From Actinoplanes regularis (GTDB taxonomy: Bacteria > Actinomycetota > Actinomycetes > Mycobacteriales > Micromonosporaceae), in assembly GCF_900188005.1 (NCBI RefSeq), contig NZ_FZNR01000010.1, forward strand, positions 1 to 64,000: DNA of 64,000 nt, read 5' to 3'. The translations under genes were made by a program, and so were the position numbers. Positions 15,973-24,818 of the stretch are shown here, in pieces; position 1 is the first letter of the stretch, and every line of letters begins with the position of its first letter. The notes under the pieces were generated by a model. That model saw only the letters and a program-made list of their open reading frames with translations, was not told the origin of the DNA and ran no database searches.

Positions 15973-17277
15973 TCAATCGGTGGGTCGGGCGAGCCAGCGC
16001 AGGGCGCTGATGCTCGGCAGGAACGCGTACTCCCCGCCTCGCGTCGTCACGAACAGCGGCAGGTCGTGGAGTTTGCGGCGGACCGGCCGCTGCGGGATGG
16101 TGTAGTCGCCGGGCCCGTCCCCGGTGGCGGCGATCGGGTCGCGGGCGTCGCCGCAGCCGAAGGCCACGCCGTCGTTGAGCCACTGGGTCTGCGCGAACTC
16201 GAACTGCCGCCCGAGGTGCGCGCCGACGAAGGCGAACATCAGGCCGCGGTCGACGCCGTCGTCGTCGAGGGTCCCGTCGGGCAGCGGCGGCCCGTACGCG
16301 GTACCGCGTCGGATCATGCGGTGCAGCCGGACCTCGCCGGCGACGGCGGAGTCGCGGGGATTGGCGCGGCGGATGTGGCAACTGCCCGGGGTGACGAACC
16401 CGTCCGGGTCGTCGTCGGCGTACCCGAAGGCGTTGTTGCGCTGCCGGTCCGCGCCCAGCACCGGGTCGTCGTGCTCGGGTGCCAGCGCGAGCGGGGCGCC
16501 GCTGCGCCACCGGCCCATCAGCTTGGCCGCCAGCAGCTCCCGGCCGGCGGCGTCGGTGGTCTCGGCGGCCAGGAGGCGACGGAACGCCGCGACGTCCTGG
16601 TGCAGTTTCCGGAAGGCGACGTAGCTGCCGTTGCGGCCCAGTACCGGTGGGTCGGTGACCTGCGTGCCGCCGAGCTCGTCGGGGTAACCCAGCACGAACT
16701 CGCCGGCGGCCAGGGGTTTCTCCAGCGGGTTGGAGGCGGGCACGTTGCTTCCGTCGACGGCGGGGTGGCTGATGCCGTCGCGGTAGCCGAAGTGCTCGGT
16801 CTCGGTCGGCAGGGCATAGCAGTCCTGCCGCCAGATCGCGGTGATGCCGGGCAGATGCTCGTAGGCGGGCCGGGCCCGGTCGATCGCGACCTGCAGTCGC
16901 TGCTGGTCGGGAGCGAGCGCGACCAGCACCACGTGAACGTCGGGGGAGCCCAGCGGCGCTTCCCAGTGCTGCGGTGCGCTCGGCCCGACGTCCCCCAGCG
17001 CGCCGGCCCGGGCCGCCATGCCCTGCTGGAACTCCCACGCCATGCTCTCCAGCGAGTGTTGCGGCACGCCGAGCGCCTTGAGGCCCTCGTGGGTGAGCGC
17101 CACGCTGATCCAGGTGTGGCCCAGCGGCGTGTCGGCCGCGGAGGTGACGACGCCGGCGCAGTGGCGGATCAGTTCCCGGCCGTGCGCGGGGTCGTCGACG
17201 CGGAACAGCAGGTAGGTCGCCGCGTACGGCGACGGGCGCCCGCTCAGGACCCCGCGCTGGATGTCGTGCAGGTCCAC
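15973..17277 (-). CDS. DyP-type heme peroxidase
   Basis: About 434 residues, matching the dye-decolourising peroxidase family. It has the GxxDG motif as FGYRDGISHP (Asp167), a heme-ligand candidate His in PGSCHIRRANPRDS and a C-terminal FVTTRGGEYAFLPSI. No Tat or Sec signal is present, so it acts in the cytoplasm or on a partner. The GTG start has GGAAGGA upstream. It follows two unknown genes and precedes a BASS transporter in one operon, suggesting a dedicated substrate rather than general peroxide defence. Confidence 0.85.
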   Translation of the reverse strand: MDLHDIQRGVLSGRPSPYAATYLLFRVDDPAHGRELIRHCAGVVTSAADTPLGHTWISVALTHEGLKALGVPQHSLESMAWEFQQGMAARAGALGDVGPSAPQHWEAPLGSPDVHVVLVALAPDQQRLQVAIDRARPAYEHLPGITAIWRQDCYALPTETEHFGYRDGISHPAVDGSNVPASNPLEKPLAAGEFVLGYPDELGGTQVTDPPVLGRNGSYVAFRKLHQDVAAFRRLLAAETTDAAGRELLAAKLMGRWRSGAPLALAPEHDDPVLGADRQRNNAFGYADDDPDGFVTPGSCHIRRANPRDSAVAGEVRLHRMIRRGTAYGPPLPDGTLDDDGVDRGLMFAFVGAHLGRQFEFAQTQWLNDGVAFGCGDARDPIAATGDGPGDYTIPQRPVRRKLHDLPLFVTTRGGEYAFLPSISALRWLARPTD

Positions 17278-17298
17278 GCCACGTCCTTCCGTCAGAGG

Positions 17299-18312
17299 TC
17301 ACTTGGTGACGACGTTGCGCCAGAAGTTGCGCAGGCTGTCGTCGGCGCCGAACAGCGTGCTGAAGATCGTCGAGTCGGCCATCAGGATGTCGCCGGCCCG
17401 GGCGTCGGTGGGCGGCAGCCACAGGAACGTGTTGAACTCGGTATTGCCGGCCTGGCTGTACGGATGCGGCCGTGCCTGGTCGATCGGCTGGCGGCCCAGC
17501 ACCCGCACGCTTTCCGGGTCGCCGCCGGTGACGGCGTAGTGCGGCAGATGCGGGTGGAAGTTGAACGTGCTCACCCCTTCCAGCCAGCCCCGCTCGTCGA
17601 GGTCCCGGTCGATGTTCAGCGCGGCGATCCGGCCCGGTTCCCGTACCGCCGGGCGCAGTCCGTAGCGGTTCTCCACCGGCACGTCCAGGCCGGTCATCAG
17701 CGAGCGGGTGTAGCGGCCGAACCGCTGCTGGCGGGGGACCAGGGCGTCGCCGTGGTGCAGGTACTCCAGGTCGCGGACGGTCAGGTCGTCGTCGGCGCCG
17801 ACATCGTGGTGCGGTCCCAGCACCAGGCGGGTGTCGTCGCGGCCGAGCCAGTCCCGGATCGCCTCGATCTCCCCGGCGGTCGCCTCCTGGCCGGTGACCA
17901 GGTGGTCCAGGCCGAACACGAACAGGGTGTCGGTGTCGGCCAGCACCCGCTCGTCCAGCGGTGTCACGAACCCGGCCTGGTCGACGCGCTGGTACATGGC
18001 GACCGGGTGGCCGGTGGTCTCGGCGGTGAAGTCCTGGAACGGTACCCACGCCCAGAAGAACAGCTCGAGGGTTCCGGCGATCGTCTGCTGGAACCGGCGC
18101 GGGTCGGCGAACTCGGGTTTCTCGTAGGCGGGCCAGGTGACCCGGCGTACCTCGGTCATGGTGGAGAACCGGTTGTCCAGTTCCCGCGGGTCGGCGCCGG
18201 CCTCGGCCGGGTAGCTCCACGCCACGTACACGCTGACCCGGCGCCGGCCGGGCGTGTACGGGCGGGCCTGGTGACGGGTGTTGTAGACCCGGGCGGTCGA
18301 TGGCTGGGTCAT
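17299..18312 (-). CDS. Unknown protein of DyP operon
   Basis: About 337 residues, soluble, with no signal peptide. It begins MTQPSTARVYNTRHQARPYT and contains HHDVGADDDLTVRDLEYLHH and NFHPHLPHYAVTGGDPESVR, His/Asp-rich segments that could bind metal. I do not recognise the family. It overlaps the upstream gene as ATGA and lies 21 bases before the peroxidase. The conserved-looking block of three suggests it works with the peroxidase, perhaps on the same substrate. Confidence 0.65.
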   Translation of the reverse strand: MTQPSTARVYNTRHQARPYTPGRRRVSVYVAWSYPAEAGADPRELDNRFSTMTEVRRVTWPAYEKPEFADPRRFQQTIAGTLELFFWAWVPFQDFTAETTGHPVAMYQRVDQAGFVTPLDERVLADTDTLFVFGLDHLVTGQEATAGEIEAIRDWLGRDDTRLVLGPHHDVGADDDLTVRDLEYLHHGDALVPRQQRFGRYTRSLMTGLDVPVENRYGLRPAVREPGRIAALNIDRDLDERGWLEGVSTFNFHPHLPHYAVTGGDPESVRVLGRQPIDQARPHPYSQAGNTEFNTFLWLPPTDARAGDILMADSTIFSTLFGADDSLRNFWRNVVTK

Positions 18313-18854
18313 TGCATCTGGTCGAGCATCTCGGAGAAGGCGTCACGCACCCGCAGCGCTTTCTTCACCTCGTCCGCGGTGACGTACGGGTATTCGCCGT
18401 ACTCCATGAAGCTGTTGCACTGGTGTTCGCGCACGAACCGGACGAACGCCTCCGAGTTGGTCTTCCAGTCCTCGGGGAAGTCCTCCAGGTGCTCGAAGAC
18501 GGTGTCGACCCCGGCCTTGCGGAACAGCGCGACCGCGTCCTCGGTGTACTTGTCGAAGTCCGTGTCGAAGATGCCCTGGTACATGAACCGGGTGTCGTCG
18601 TCGAACAGCACCCAGCGCAGGTAGTGCAGCTTCAGCGGCGCCAGCAGGTACGGGTCGGTCTCCAGCGCCTCGGCCAGGGTGCTGCCGTACCCGCGGATCG
18701 CGCCGGCGTGGCCGGGCTTCACCCTCGCGATGATCGTGAACCCGTAGCAGGCGGGTGTACGGGGGAAGATCGGCCCGTATTTGCCCTGTTCCAGCTGGCT
18801 TTCGTCGTGCGGCAGAACCATCGCCGCCGGCTTGAGTTCCATGGCACGCCCCAT
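18309..18854 (-). CDS. Unknown dimeric alpha/beta-like protein
   Basis: About 181 residues, soluble. CYGFTIIARVKPGHAGAIRG and LHYLRWVLFDDDTRFMYQGI suggest two ferredoxin-like strands repeated with helices (DAVALFRKAGVDTVFEHLED). This resembles the dimeric alpha/beta barrel fold shared by DyP peroxidases and EthD-type proteins; this is a fold impression only. First gene of the operon. ATG 18854 has GGAG four bases upstream; ATG 18842 is an alternative. Confidence 0.6.
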   Translation of the reverse strand: MGRAMELKPAAMVLPHDESQLEQGKYGPIFPRTPACYGFTIIARVKPGHAGAIRGYGSTLAEALETDPYLLAPLKLHYLRWVLFDDDTRFMYQGIFDTDFDKYTEDAVALFRKAGVDTVFEHLEDFPEDWKTNSEAFVRFVREHQCNSFMEYGEYPYVTADEVKKALRVRDAFSEMLDQMQ

Positions 18855-18967
18855 CGGCTCCGGGCGGCCGACAAACCACCGCCGTAACGCGAGTATGGCG
18901 ATGTGACACGCGATAACAGCTCAATATGCGAAAAATGAGCGCATCCGGGGGTCCCGGGCGGGAGGGC

Positions 18968-19651
18968 TCAGCCTCCCCGCGCCTTGATCCAGAACAGCGC
19001 GAAAGCCACGACGAGCAGGAAGCTGATCCCCCCGAGGACCAGGACGGCGATCAACAGGCCGGAGGTCCGGGACGGCGTGAAGGAGACCGGGGAGACGGGT
19101 GGCTGGAAGCCCGCCGGTGGGAACTGCGGCTGGGCCGGCGCCGGGTAACCCTGCGGAAAGCCGACCGGACCGGCGGGCAACGGCCATGCGGCGGAGGGCC
19201 CCTGCGGAACGTCGGCGGGCGGCACGGCGAAGCCCGGTTGGGGCGCCACGGGGTCCGCGACGTCCTGGGCGACCAGCGCCTCGATCTGAGCCGGCGCCAT
19301 TCCGAAGCGTGCCGCCAGCGACACCACCGGCTCACCATCGGCATAGCCGGCGACGATGGCATCGATCAGCTCCGGCGACGGACCGGCCGGGACCGACCAT
19401 CCGGGCGCGGGCGAATACGCCGGAACCGGACCCGGCCACCCGGGAGCGGGCGCGGGCGTCGGCGCCGCCGGCCCCTGCGACATGAACTCCGGCGCGGCGA
19501 CGGCATGGGCGACCAGCGCCTCGATCTGGCCCGGCGCCATCCCGAAGCGTGCCGCCAGCGACATCACCGGCTCGCCATCGGCATAGCCGGCGACGATGGC
19601 GTCGACGACCTCCTGCGGAACGCCGGCGCCGAACGGCGGATACGCGATCAC
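18968..19651 (-). CDS. Tail-anchored protein with two HTH-like repeats
   Basis: About 227 residues. Two near-identical segments (residues about 13-48 and 93-128: DAIVAGYADGEPV, SLAARFGMAP, QIEALVA) look like helix-turn-helix units, the second matching the first at about 93% in DNA. Pro/Ala-rich linkers separate them. A single C-terminal helix (SGLLIAVLVLGGISFLLVVA) ends in KARGG, so the bulk is predicted cytoplasmic and membrane-anchored. The GTG start has GAGG seven bases upstream. I know no named family; a membrane-held DNA-binding role is speculative. Confidence 0.6.
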   Translation of the reverse strand: MIAYPPFGAGVPQEVVDAIVAGYADGEPVMSLAARFGMAPGQIEALVAHAVAAPEFMSQGPAAPTPAPAPGWPGPVPAYSPAPGWSVPAGPSPELIDAIVAGYADGEPVVSLAARFGMAPAQIEALVAQDVADPVAPQPGFAVPPADVPQGPSAAWPLPAGPVGFPQGYPAPAQPQFPPAGFQPPVSPVSFTPSRTSGLLIAVLVLGGISFLLVVAFALFWIKARGG

Positions 19652-19743
19652 TGGAAAACCTCACGGTTCGCTGGCCGAGCCTGTCGAGAAGCAGGCTACC
19701 CACACCGGACAACAGGACGACGGCGTGTGGCCGCGGGAGATTA

Positions 19744-20736
19744 TCAGTCGCGGGAGCCGACCTTCGACGCGGTCAACCATGCTTTGACCAGGGAGGCGAG
19801 CGCGGTCAGGGTCAGCGCGCCGACGATCACCGACAGGGAGACGCCGATGCCGATGTGCGGCGCCCAGCCGATCGGCTCGCCGCCGTTGAGGAACGGCAGG
19901 TTGTTCTCGGCGAGGGCCTGCAGCACCAGTTTCACCCCGATGAAGGCGAGCACCACGCTGAGGCCGACCGACAGGTAGGCGAGCCGGTCCAGCAGGCCGC
20001 CGAGCAGGAAGTACAGCTGGCGCAAACCCATCATCGCGAAGACCGTCGCGGTGAAGATCAGGTACGGCTGGTCGGTCAGGCCGAAGATCGCCGGGAGGGA
20101 GTCGAGCGCGAAGATCACGTCGGTGGTGCCGATCGCGATGAAGACCACGATCAGCGGGGTGAAACGGCGCCGGCCGCGGGCGTCGCGGGTGGTCAGGCGT
20201 GCCTTGTCGTACTTCCCGGTCATCGGCAGGACCCGGCGGGCCCAGCGGACCAGCAGGTTCTCGCTGTATTCGGGCTCGTCACGGCTGTGGCCGGACAGCT
20301 TGACCGCGGTGTAGATCAGAAACCCGCCGAAGATGTAGAACACCCAGGTGAACCGGCTGATCGCGGCCGCGCCCAGGGCGATGAAGGCGCCGCGTAGCAG
20401 CAGCGACAGGATGATCCCGACGAGGAGCACCCGCTGCTGGTAGCGGCGCTCGATCCGGAACCGCGACATGATGATCACGAAGACGAACAGGTTGTCGATC
20501 GACAGGCTGTACTCGGTGAGCCAACCGGCGAGGTACTGCCCGGCGGCCTCGCCGCCCAGGTGCAGCCAGAGGAAGCCGCCGAAGAGCAGGGCCAGGGTGA
20601 TGTAGGCGCTCACCCAGAGTGCGCACTCCCGGATGGACGGTTCGTGCGGGCGCCGGCTGACCAGGATCAGGTCGCCCAGCACGAGAGCACCGAGGCAGAC
20701 CAGGGTCACCGTCCACAACCAGCCGGTTACCTCCAC
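19744..20736 (-). CDS. TerC-family membrane protein
   Basis: About 330 residues and nine or so helices. SIDNLFVFVIIMSRF and IGTTDVIFALDSLPAIFGLT are the paired conserved acidic-residue segments of TerC/Alx proteins, implicated in manganese efflux and tellurite resistance. I chose GTG 20736, which has GGAGG eight bases upstream. It is monocistronic by spacing. No yybP-ykoY (Mn) riboswitch is evident upstream, where an inverted-repeat element lies instead. Confidence 0.85.
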   Translation of the reverse strand: MEVTGWLWTVTLVCLGALVLGDLILVSRRPHEPSIRECALWVSAYITLALLFGGFLWLHLGGEAAGQYLAGWLTEYSLSIDNLFVFVIIMSRFRIERRYQQRVLLVGIILSLLLRGAFIALGAAAISRFTWVFYIFGGFLIYTAVKLSGHSRDEPEYSENLLVRWARRVLPMTGKYDKARLTTRDARGRRRFTPLIVVFIAIGTTDVIFALDSLPAIFGLTDQPYLIFTATVFAMMGLRQLYFLLGGLLDRLAYLSVGLSVVLAFIGVKLVLQALAENNLPFLNGGEPIGWAPHIGIGVSLSVIVGALTLTALASLVKAWLTASKVGSRD

Positions 20737-20819
20737 GGGCACAACCTCCCCAGCGCTCCACGAGCAGCGTCTCAGAGATGGATCAGCCAAAAAAGGCCGA
20801 AAATCTCAAAACCTTTCCT

Positions 20820-21015
20820 CGGTACGACCTACGTGTCCCGTCCGCAGGCCTTTCGGCCGAGCCCCGTGGAGCTCCCGCGCGAGGTCCGCGCGGCCGGCGG
20901 CGGGCGGCGCGGCCCGAGCTTTGCGGAGGTTGGCGTGACCACGGGCGGGCGGCGCGGGCCGCGCTTCGCGGTGCTCGGCCGAAAGGCCTCCGGACGGGAC
21001 ACGTAGGTCGTACCG
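20820..21015. repeat. Inverted-repeat element with 43-bp arms
   Basis: Arms 20820-20862 and 20973-21015 are reverse complements with a single mismatch. They enclose 110 bases that contain two similar GC-rich segments (GGCGGGCGGCGCGGxCCG). The outer end of each arm reads GGTACGACCT going in. It fits a miniature inverted-repeat element, or a very large terminator between the M1 peptidase 3' end and the TerC start. No open frame in it looks genuine. Confidence 0.65.
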
Positions 21016-21099
21016 GCGAAGATGTTTGTGGATGGACGATGCCGCACCGCGCCGCGGCGCCCGGGGGAGCGGACGCCGCGGCGCGGTGGTCGGCATCGG

Positions 21100-22605
21100 T
21101 CAGCGTCCGTTGAGCAGCTCGTGGGTCTCGCTGATCTTGGCCAGTGACTTCGGCGCCGCCGGGACGTTCAGGGTGCGCGCCAGCGACGAGGCCAGGACCG
21201 GCTTCGACGGGCTGTAGAGCCACGCCTGGAACAGCGCGTCCAGATCTTTGCCGGAGACCTGCTCGGCCAGGGCGGTGAACTGCGCGGTGGTGGCGTTGCC
21301 GTACTTGTGCTGGGCCACCCAGGTCCGGATGATCGCGAAGAACGCGTCGTCGCCGACCGCGAGGCGCAGCTGGTGCAGGGTCATCGCGCCGCGGTCGTAG
21401 ACGGCGTCACCGAACAGCTCCGCCACGCCCGGGTCGGCCGGCGCGGTCGTCCAGACCGCCGCGTCGTCCGGGTACGTCGCGTACAGGTAGTCGAAGATCT
21501 CCTGGGCGGTGCCCTCGTCGTTCTTCTCCGACCACAGCCACTCGGCGTAGCTGGCGAAGCCCTCGTTGAGCCAGATGTTCTGCCAGCTCTCGACCGAGAC
21601 GGAGTCGCCGAACCACTGGTGGGCGTTCTCGTGCGCGATCACATACGGGTTCGAGCCGCGCCGGAAGAACCCCGACGAGTAGTTCGGGCGGGTCTGGTTC
21701 TCCAGGGCGAAGCCGAGCGTGCCGGGCGGGGTGACGACGCCGCCGCGGGCCTCGAACGGGAACGGCCCGAAGACCGTCGACTCCCAGTCGGTGATCTCCG
21801 CGGTGCGCTCGACGCTGGCCTGCGCGGCGTCCCGGAAGTCCTGGGGCAGCAGCTGCGAGTACGCGTTGTAGACGGTCGAGCCGTCCGCGGTGGTGTCGGT
21901 GGTGATGTCGTACTGGCCGACGGTGAGGAAGGTCAGGTACGTGGCCTGCGGCTTCAGCGACCGCCAGCTCCACCGGGTGTAGCCGAGCGTCTCGCGGACC
22001 GGCGGACGCGGCTGCACACCGTTGCTGATCGCCTCGACACCGTCCGGCACGGACACCGACACGTCGAAGGTGGCCTTGTCCGACGGGTGGTCGTTGCTCG
22101 GGTACCACCACCAGGCGATCTCCGGCTCGCCGACCGCCGCGGCCCCGTCCGGGGTGCGGATCCAGGCGGTGTAGCCGGCGGCGACCTTGCTGGACGGCAC
22201 GCCGGAGTACTGCACCACGATGGTCAGCGCGCCGCCCTTGGCGACGGTCCGGGCCGGGGTGACGACCAGTTCGTGGTCGCCCTCGCGGGCGAAGGTGGCC
22301 GGCCGGTTGTTGACCTGGATCGACGACACGTCCAGGACGAAGTCCAGGTTGAGCCGGCTCAGGTCCGTGGTGGCGGTGGCCAGGATGGTGGTCGTGCCGG
22401 TCAGCTTGTCGGTGCTCGGCGTGTAACGCAGGCGGATGTCGTAATGCGAGACGTCGTATCCGCTGTTGCCGTAGTCCGGGTAGTACGAGTCGCCGATTCC
22501 CGGTGCTCCGGGAGCGGGGGCGGCCTGCCGGTGTGCCTGGGCGGCCGCGCCCGTTCCGGCGAGCGTCAACGCTGTGGCGAGGGTGGCCACGAGCAGTCGT
22601 CGCAC
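21100..22605 (-). CDS. Secreted M1-family metallopeptidase
   Basis: About 501 residues. Sec signal MRRLLVATLATALTLAGTGA with AQA-type cleavage. Gluzincin zinc motif HENAH at 325-329 (VIAHENAHQWFGDSV) and the third ligand Glu348 in WLNEGFASYAEW; GFALENQT resembles the GAMEN substrate loop. The N-terminal beta domain is typical of M1 aminopeptidases. It lacks the large C-terminal domain of PepN, as shorter secreted actinomycete members do. GTG start with GGAAGGAG upstream. Predicted to trim extracellular peptides. Confidence 0.9.
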   Translation of the reverse strand: MRRLLVATLATALTLAGTGAAAQAHRQAAPAPGAPGIGDSYYPDYGNSGYDVSHYDIRLRYTPSTDKLTGTTTILATATTDLSRLNLDFVLDVSSIQVNNRPATFAREGDHELVVTPARTVAKGGALTIVVQYSGVPSSKVAAGYTAWIRTPDGAAAVGEPEIAWWWYPSNDHPSDKATFDVSVSVPDGVEAISNGVQPRPPVRETLGYTRWSWRSLKPQATYLTFLTVGQYDITTDTTADGSTVYNAYSQLLPQDFRDAAQASVERTAEITDWESTVFGPFPFEARGGVVTPPGTLGFALENQTRPNYSSGFFRRGSNPYVIAHENAHQWFGDSVSVESWQNIWLNEGFASYAEWLWSEKNDEGTAQEIFDYLYATYPDDAAVWTTAPADPGVAELFGDAVYDRGAMTLHQLRLAVGDDAFFAIIRTWVAQHKYGNATTAQFTALAEQVSGKDLDALFQAWLYSPSKPVLASSLARTLNVPAAPKSLAKISETHELLNGR

Positions 22606-22790
22606 GGTCGAACTCCTTCCGATTTGGTTAGAGCAGTCCGCTGCAACCTATCGAAGAAGTTAGAGACGTGTATGCCTAGATCCGTTTACGTGAGTGAATG
22701 GTGAGCCCCGGGCCGGGGGAGAGCGACCCGCCCCGCCGCTCACCTCGGGGTGCTCTCGCGCGCCGCTCGTGCTGCGGCTCACGCACCCTC
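22606..22790. other. Intergenic, no gene seen
   Basis: Promoter side of the M1 peptidase followed by GC-rich sequence running into a methyltransferase fragment. Nothing else is supportable. Confidence 0.4.
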
Positions 22791-22933
22791 CTTTTCTTCC
22801 GCAAGATGATCTGAACGGTTCCCGGTATCACGGTGTCGGCCCATTTGACCGGCTGCGCGCGTTGTGCGGCCATATTTTGCCGACCAGGCCGTTGGCCGCA
22901 CATTCCCGGCGCCCTCTCATCGAGGTACGCAAG
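22791..22933 (+). pseudogene. Methyltransferase C-terminal fragment
   Basis: Reads LLFFRKMI, TGA (Trp in the intact relative), TVPGITVSAH, then after a one-base shift DRLRALCGHILPTRPLAAHS and RRPLIEVRK. This matches the C-terminus of the methyltransferase at 24819-25605 (FLRKVIWTVPGFTVSAYADR, LRALHEKISSDGPFVAHSRR). Nonsense and frameshift lesions show it is dead. Like the other copy, it lies immediately upstream of a secreted repeat protein gene, so both probably arose from one duplicated block. Confidence 0.65.
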
Positions 22934-23176
22934 TCCGCAAACAGGTCTCGATCGTATTCGGATACCAGTTTGCGGCAGAGGTGCGTTTCTGCGAACTCCC
23001 TGGTCGTAGGCGGTTCTGGCATGGATTCAACGCCTCGTGAAAGCGCACGATCCAGCCCTGATCCTTCGGCGGCACCGTGCTGACCGAAGGTACTACATCC
23101 AGGGAAATATCGCTTTGCCGCTGCGGTGCCGTGATGTGCTTGTCCGCGAAATAGCCACTCCGGAAAGGATTTACAA

Positions 23177-23689
23177 ATGGGAAGCCTGAGACGCTTTCTG
23201 ATGATCGGGATCGGCCTGACGGCAGGCGCGATGATCGGAATTACGCCCGCGGCCGCGACGCCGTCAACCGGTCAGAGCCTCGCGGGTGCCGAGAACCTCC
23301 ACACTGGTGGCACAGCACTCGACAAGCCGGCGAAGCCGGGCGCCAAGAGCTCGACGACTGTTGCCAAGGGCCTGAACGATGTCACCGGCCCGAAGGTTGC
23401 TACGTGGCCGCCTCCGGGTCCACGCCCATGGCCGCGCCCGCACTATCCGCGTCCGTGGCCGTATCCGGGCCCGCACTACCCGGGACCGCACTACCCGGGA
23501 CCGCATCCATGGCCGCCGCCAGGCCCGTACTACCCGGGACCGCACTATCCAGGCCCGCATCCATGGCCGCCGCCGGGTCCGCACTTCCCAGCTCCGCCGC
23601 CGGGTCCGCACTACCCGGGACCGCACTTCCCCGGACCGCCGCCGGGACCGCCTCCAGGTCCGCACCCGTGGCCGAACACTGGTACGTAG
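23177..23689 (+). CDS. Secreted Pro/His/Tyr-rich repeat protein
   Basis: About 170 residues. Signal peptide MGSLRRFLMIGIGLTAGAMI ending near PAAA, a linker of about 45 residues (DKPAKPGAKSSTTVAKGLND), then about 95 residues built from PGPHYPGPHYPGPHPWPPP-type units. No Cys. The many His residues could bind metal, and the Pro-rich stretch would be extended. The ribosome site GGAAAGGATTTACAA resembles that of the gene at 26821. It is one of four proteins here that share this signal peptide but have different repeats. Function unknown. Confidence 0.7.
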   Translation: MGSLRRFLMIGIGLTAGAMIGITPAAATPSTGQSLAGAENLHTGGTALDKPAKPGAKSSTTVAKGLNDVTGPKVATWPPPGPRPWPRPHYPRPWPYPGPHYPGPHYPGPHPWPPPGPYYPGPHYPGPHPWPPPGPHFPAPPPGPHYPGPHFPGPPPGPPPGPHPWPNTGT

Positions 23690-23732
23690 CCTGGTGACAC
23701 GATCAGCCGGTTGCTGAGGAGCGCTTCATCGA

Positions 23733-23773
23733 GAATCGCAGGCCGCGACCCACCGGGGTCCGGCCTGCGATTC
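23733..23773 (+). terminator. Convergent hairpin terminator
   Basis: Perfect 13-base arms GAATCGCAGGCCG (23733-23745) and CGGCCTGCGATTC (23761-23773), with further GACCC/GGGTC pairing in the loop. It sits between the convergent secreted-protein and DUF2332 genes and ends both transcripts plausibly. Confidence 0.75.
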
Positions 23774-23793
23774 CATTCGTGACCACGGGCCCG

Positions 23794-24744
23794 TCAGGTC
23801 CCGGCGAGCCGTGGTCCGAACCAGGTCAGCGTCTCGCCGTGTCCCCGCACCCAGGCGAGGGGTTCACCGTCCAAGGTGAGCACGTTGTACAGCGCCGGAG
23901 ACGGCGGGCTGGGCAATGGATACCGGGCGTCGACGAGGCTCGGGCTCTCGACCGCGACCCAGTGACCGGGCAGCCCGCGGAGGGTGTCGAGGAACGCCTG
24001 CGGATCGGGCAGCTGATAGGCCATCGACGTGTGGTAGACGACCAGGGTCGCGTCCGCCGGGGCCTTCGCGGCCAGGGCCGGCAGGTCGGTGACCGCGTCA
24101 CCGCGCATCAGCAACGGTGGGTCCTCCCGGGCCGCCGCCACCGCCGCGCGCAGCCGCTCGCGGCGGTGGTGGTGCTCCGGCCAGATCAGGGCGTCCAGCC
24201 AGGCGACATCGTCAGGATCGGCCACGTCGAGCGGGTTGAGGTCGAGCCCGGCCCGCCAGACGACCCGCGGCAGACGCTCCGGCGGGGTGAAGCCGGTGGC
24301 GGCGCAGTCGAGCAGCGGGGCGCCGGCGCCGACCGTGTGCGAGCCGTAGCGGTAGGCGTACCGGTCCGGGAACAGGCAGAGGCCGGCGGACGCGCCGACG
24401 TCGAGCAGCGCCAGCGGCTGCGGCAGGCTCGCCAGCACCGGCAGCAGGGCGGCACACCGGCCGACCTCGTTCGTCTGGGTGGCCCGGACCAGCAGCTGCG
24501 CGACGATGTCGTCCCACCGCTCGATCACGAAGTCACGGAAGCCGGCGGGATCGGTGACCGGTCCGCCGAGCAGGCGCACGACGGCGAAGAGCAGGTTCGG
24601 CTGACGCTTGGGCGCGGGCAGGCCGGAGAGCCGCTCGAGCAGATCGCAATCGGACGCGACATGCTGGGCGAGCCGCTCGTACGCGGGCGAGACACCGCGG
24701 GCTTCACGCGCCGCGAATTGCTGGTATACCTCGGCGGCGGTCAC
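23794..24744 (-). CDS. DUF2332 family protein
   Basis: About 316 residues, soluble. It begins MTAAEVYQQFAAREARGVSP and contains LALLDVGASAGLCLFPDRYA (a methyltransferase-like glycine loop), RAGLDLNPLDVADPDDVAWL, LIWPEHHHRRERL and VVYHTSMAYQL, the pattern of DUF2332, a family of unknown function common in actinomycetes. The glycine loop suggests a SAM-binding fold, but catalysis is unproven. Monocistronic, with a GTG start at 24744. Confidence 0.8.
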   Translation of the reverse strand: MTAAEVYQQFAAREARGVSPAYERLAQHVASDCDLLERLSGLPAPKRQPNLLFAVVRLLGGPVTDPAGFRDFVIERWDDIVAQLLVRATQTNEVGRCAALLPVLASLPQPLALLDVGASAGLCLFPDRYAYRYGSHTVGAGAPLLDCAATGFTPPERLPRVVWRAGLDLNPLDVADPDDVAWLDALIWPEHHHRRERLRAAVAAAREDPPLLMRGDAVTDLPALAAKAPADATLVVYHTSMAYQLPDPQAFLDTLRGLPGHWVAVESPSLVDARYPLPSPPSPALYNVLTLDGEPLAWVRGHGETLTWFGPRLAGT

Positions 24745-24818
24745 CCGTCACATCATGCCGTTCCCGTCCGTCCACAAAGTCGCTTGACCGTGGTGAGCCG
24801 CCTCACCAAGATCAGGCC

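Noticed and set aside
15961..18624. 887-residue plus-strand frame opposite the DyP operon
   Set aside because: Antisense artefact: low-information composition, while the minus strand encodes recognisable proteins with coupled starts.
20560..21113. Plus- and minus-strand frames across the inverted-repeat element
   Set aside because: All frames merely translate the repeat arms; none has a start signal or domain.
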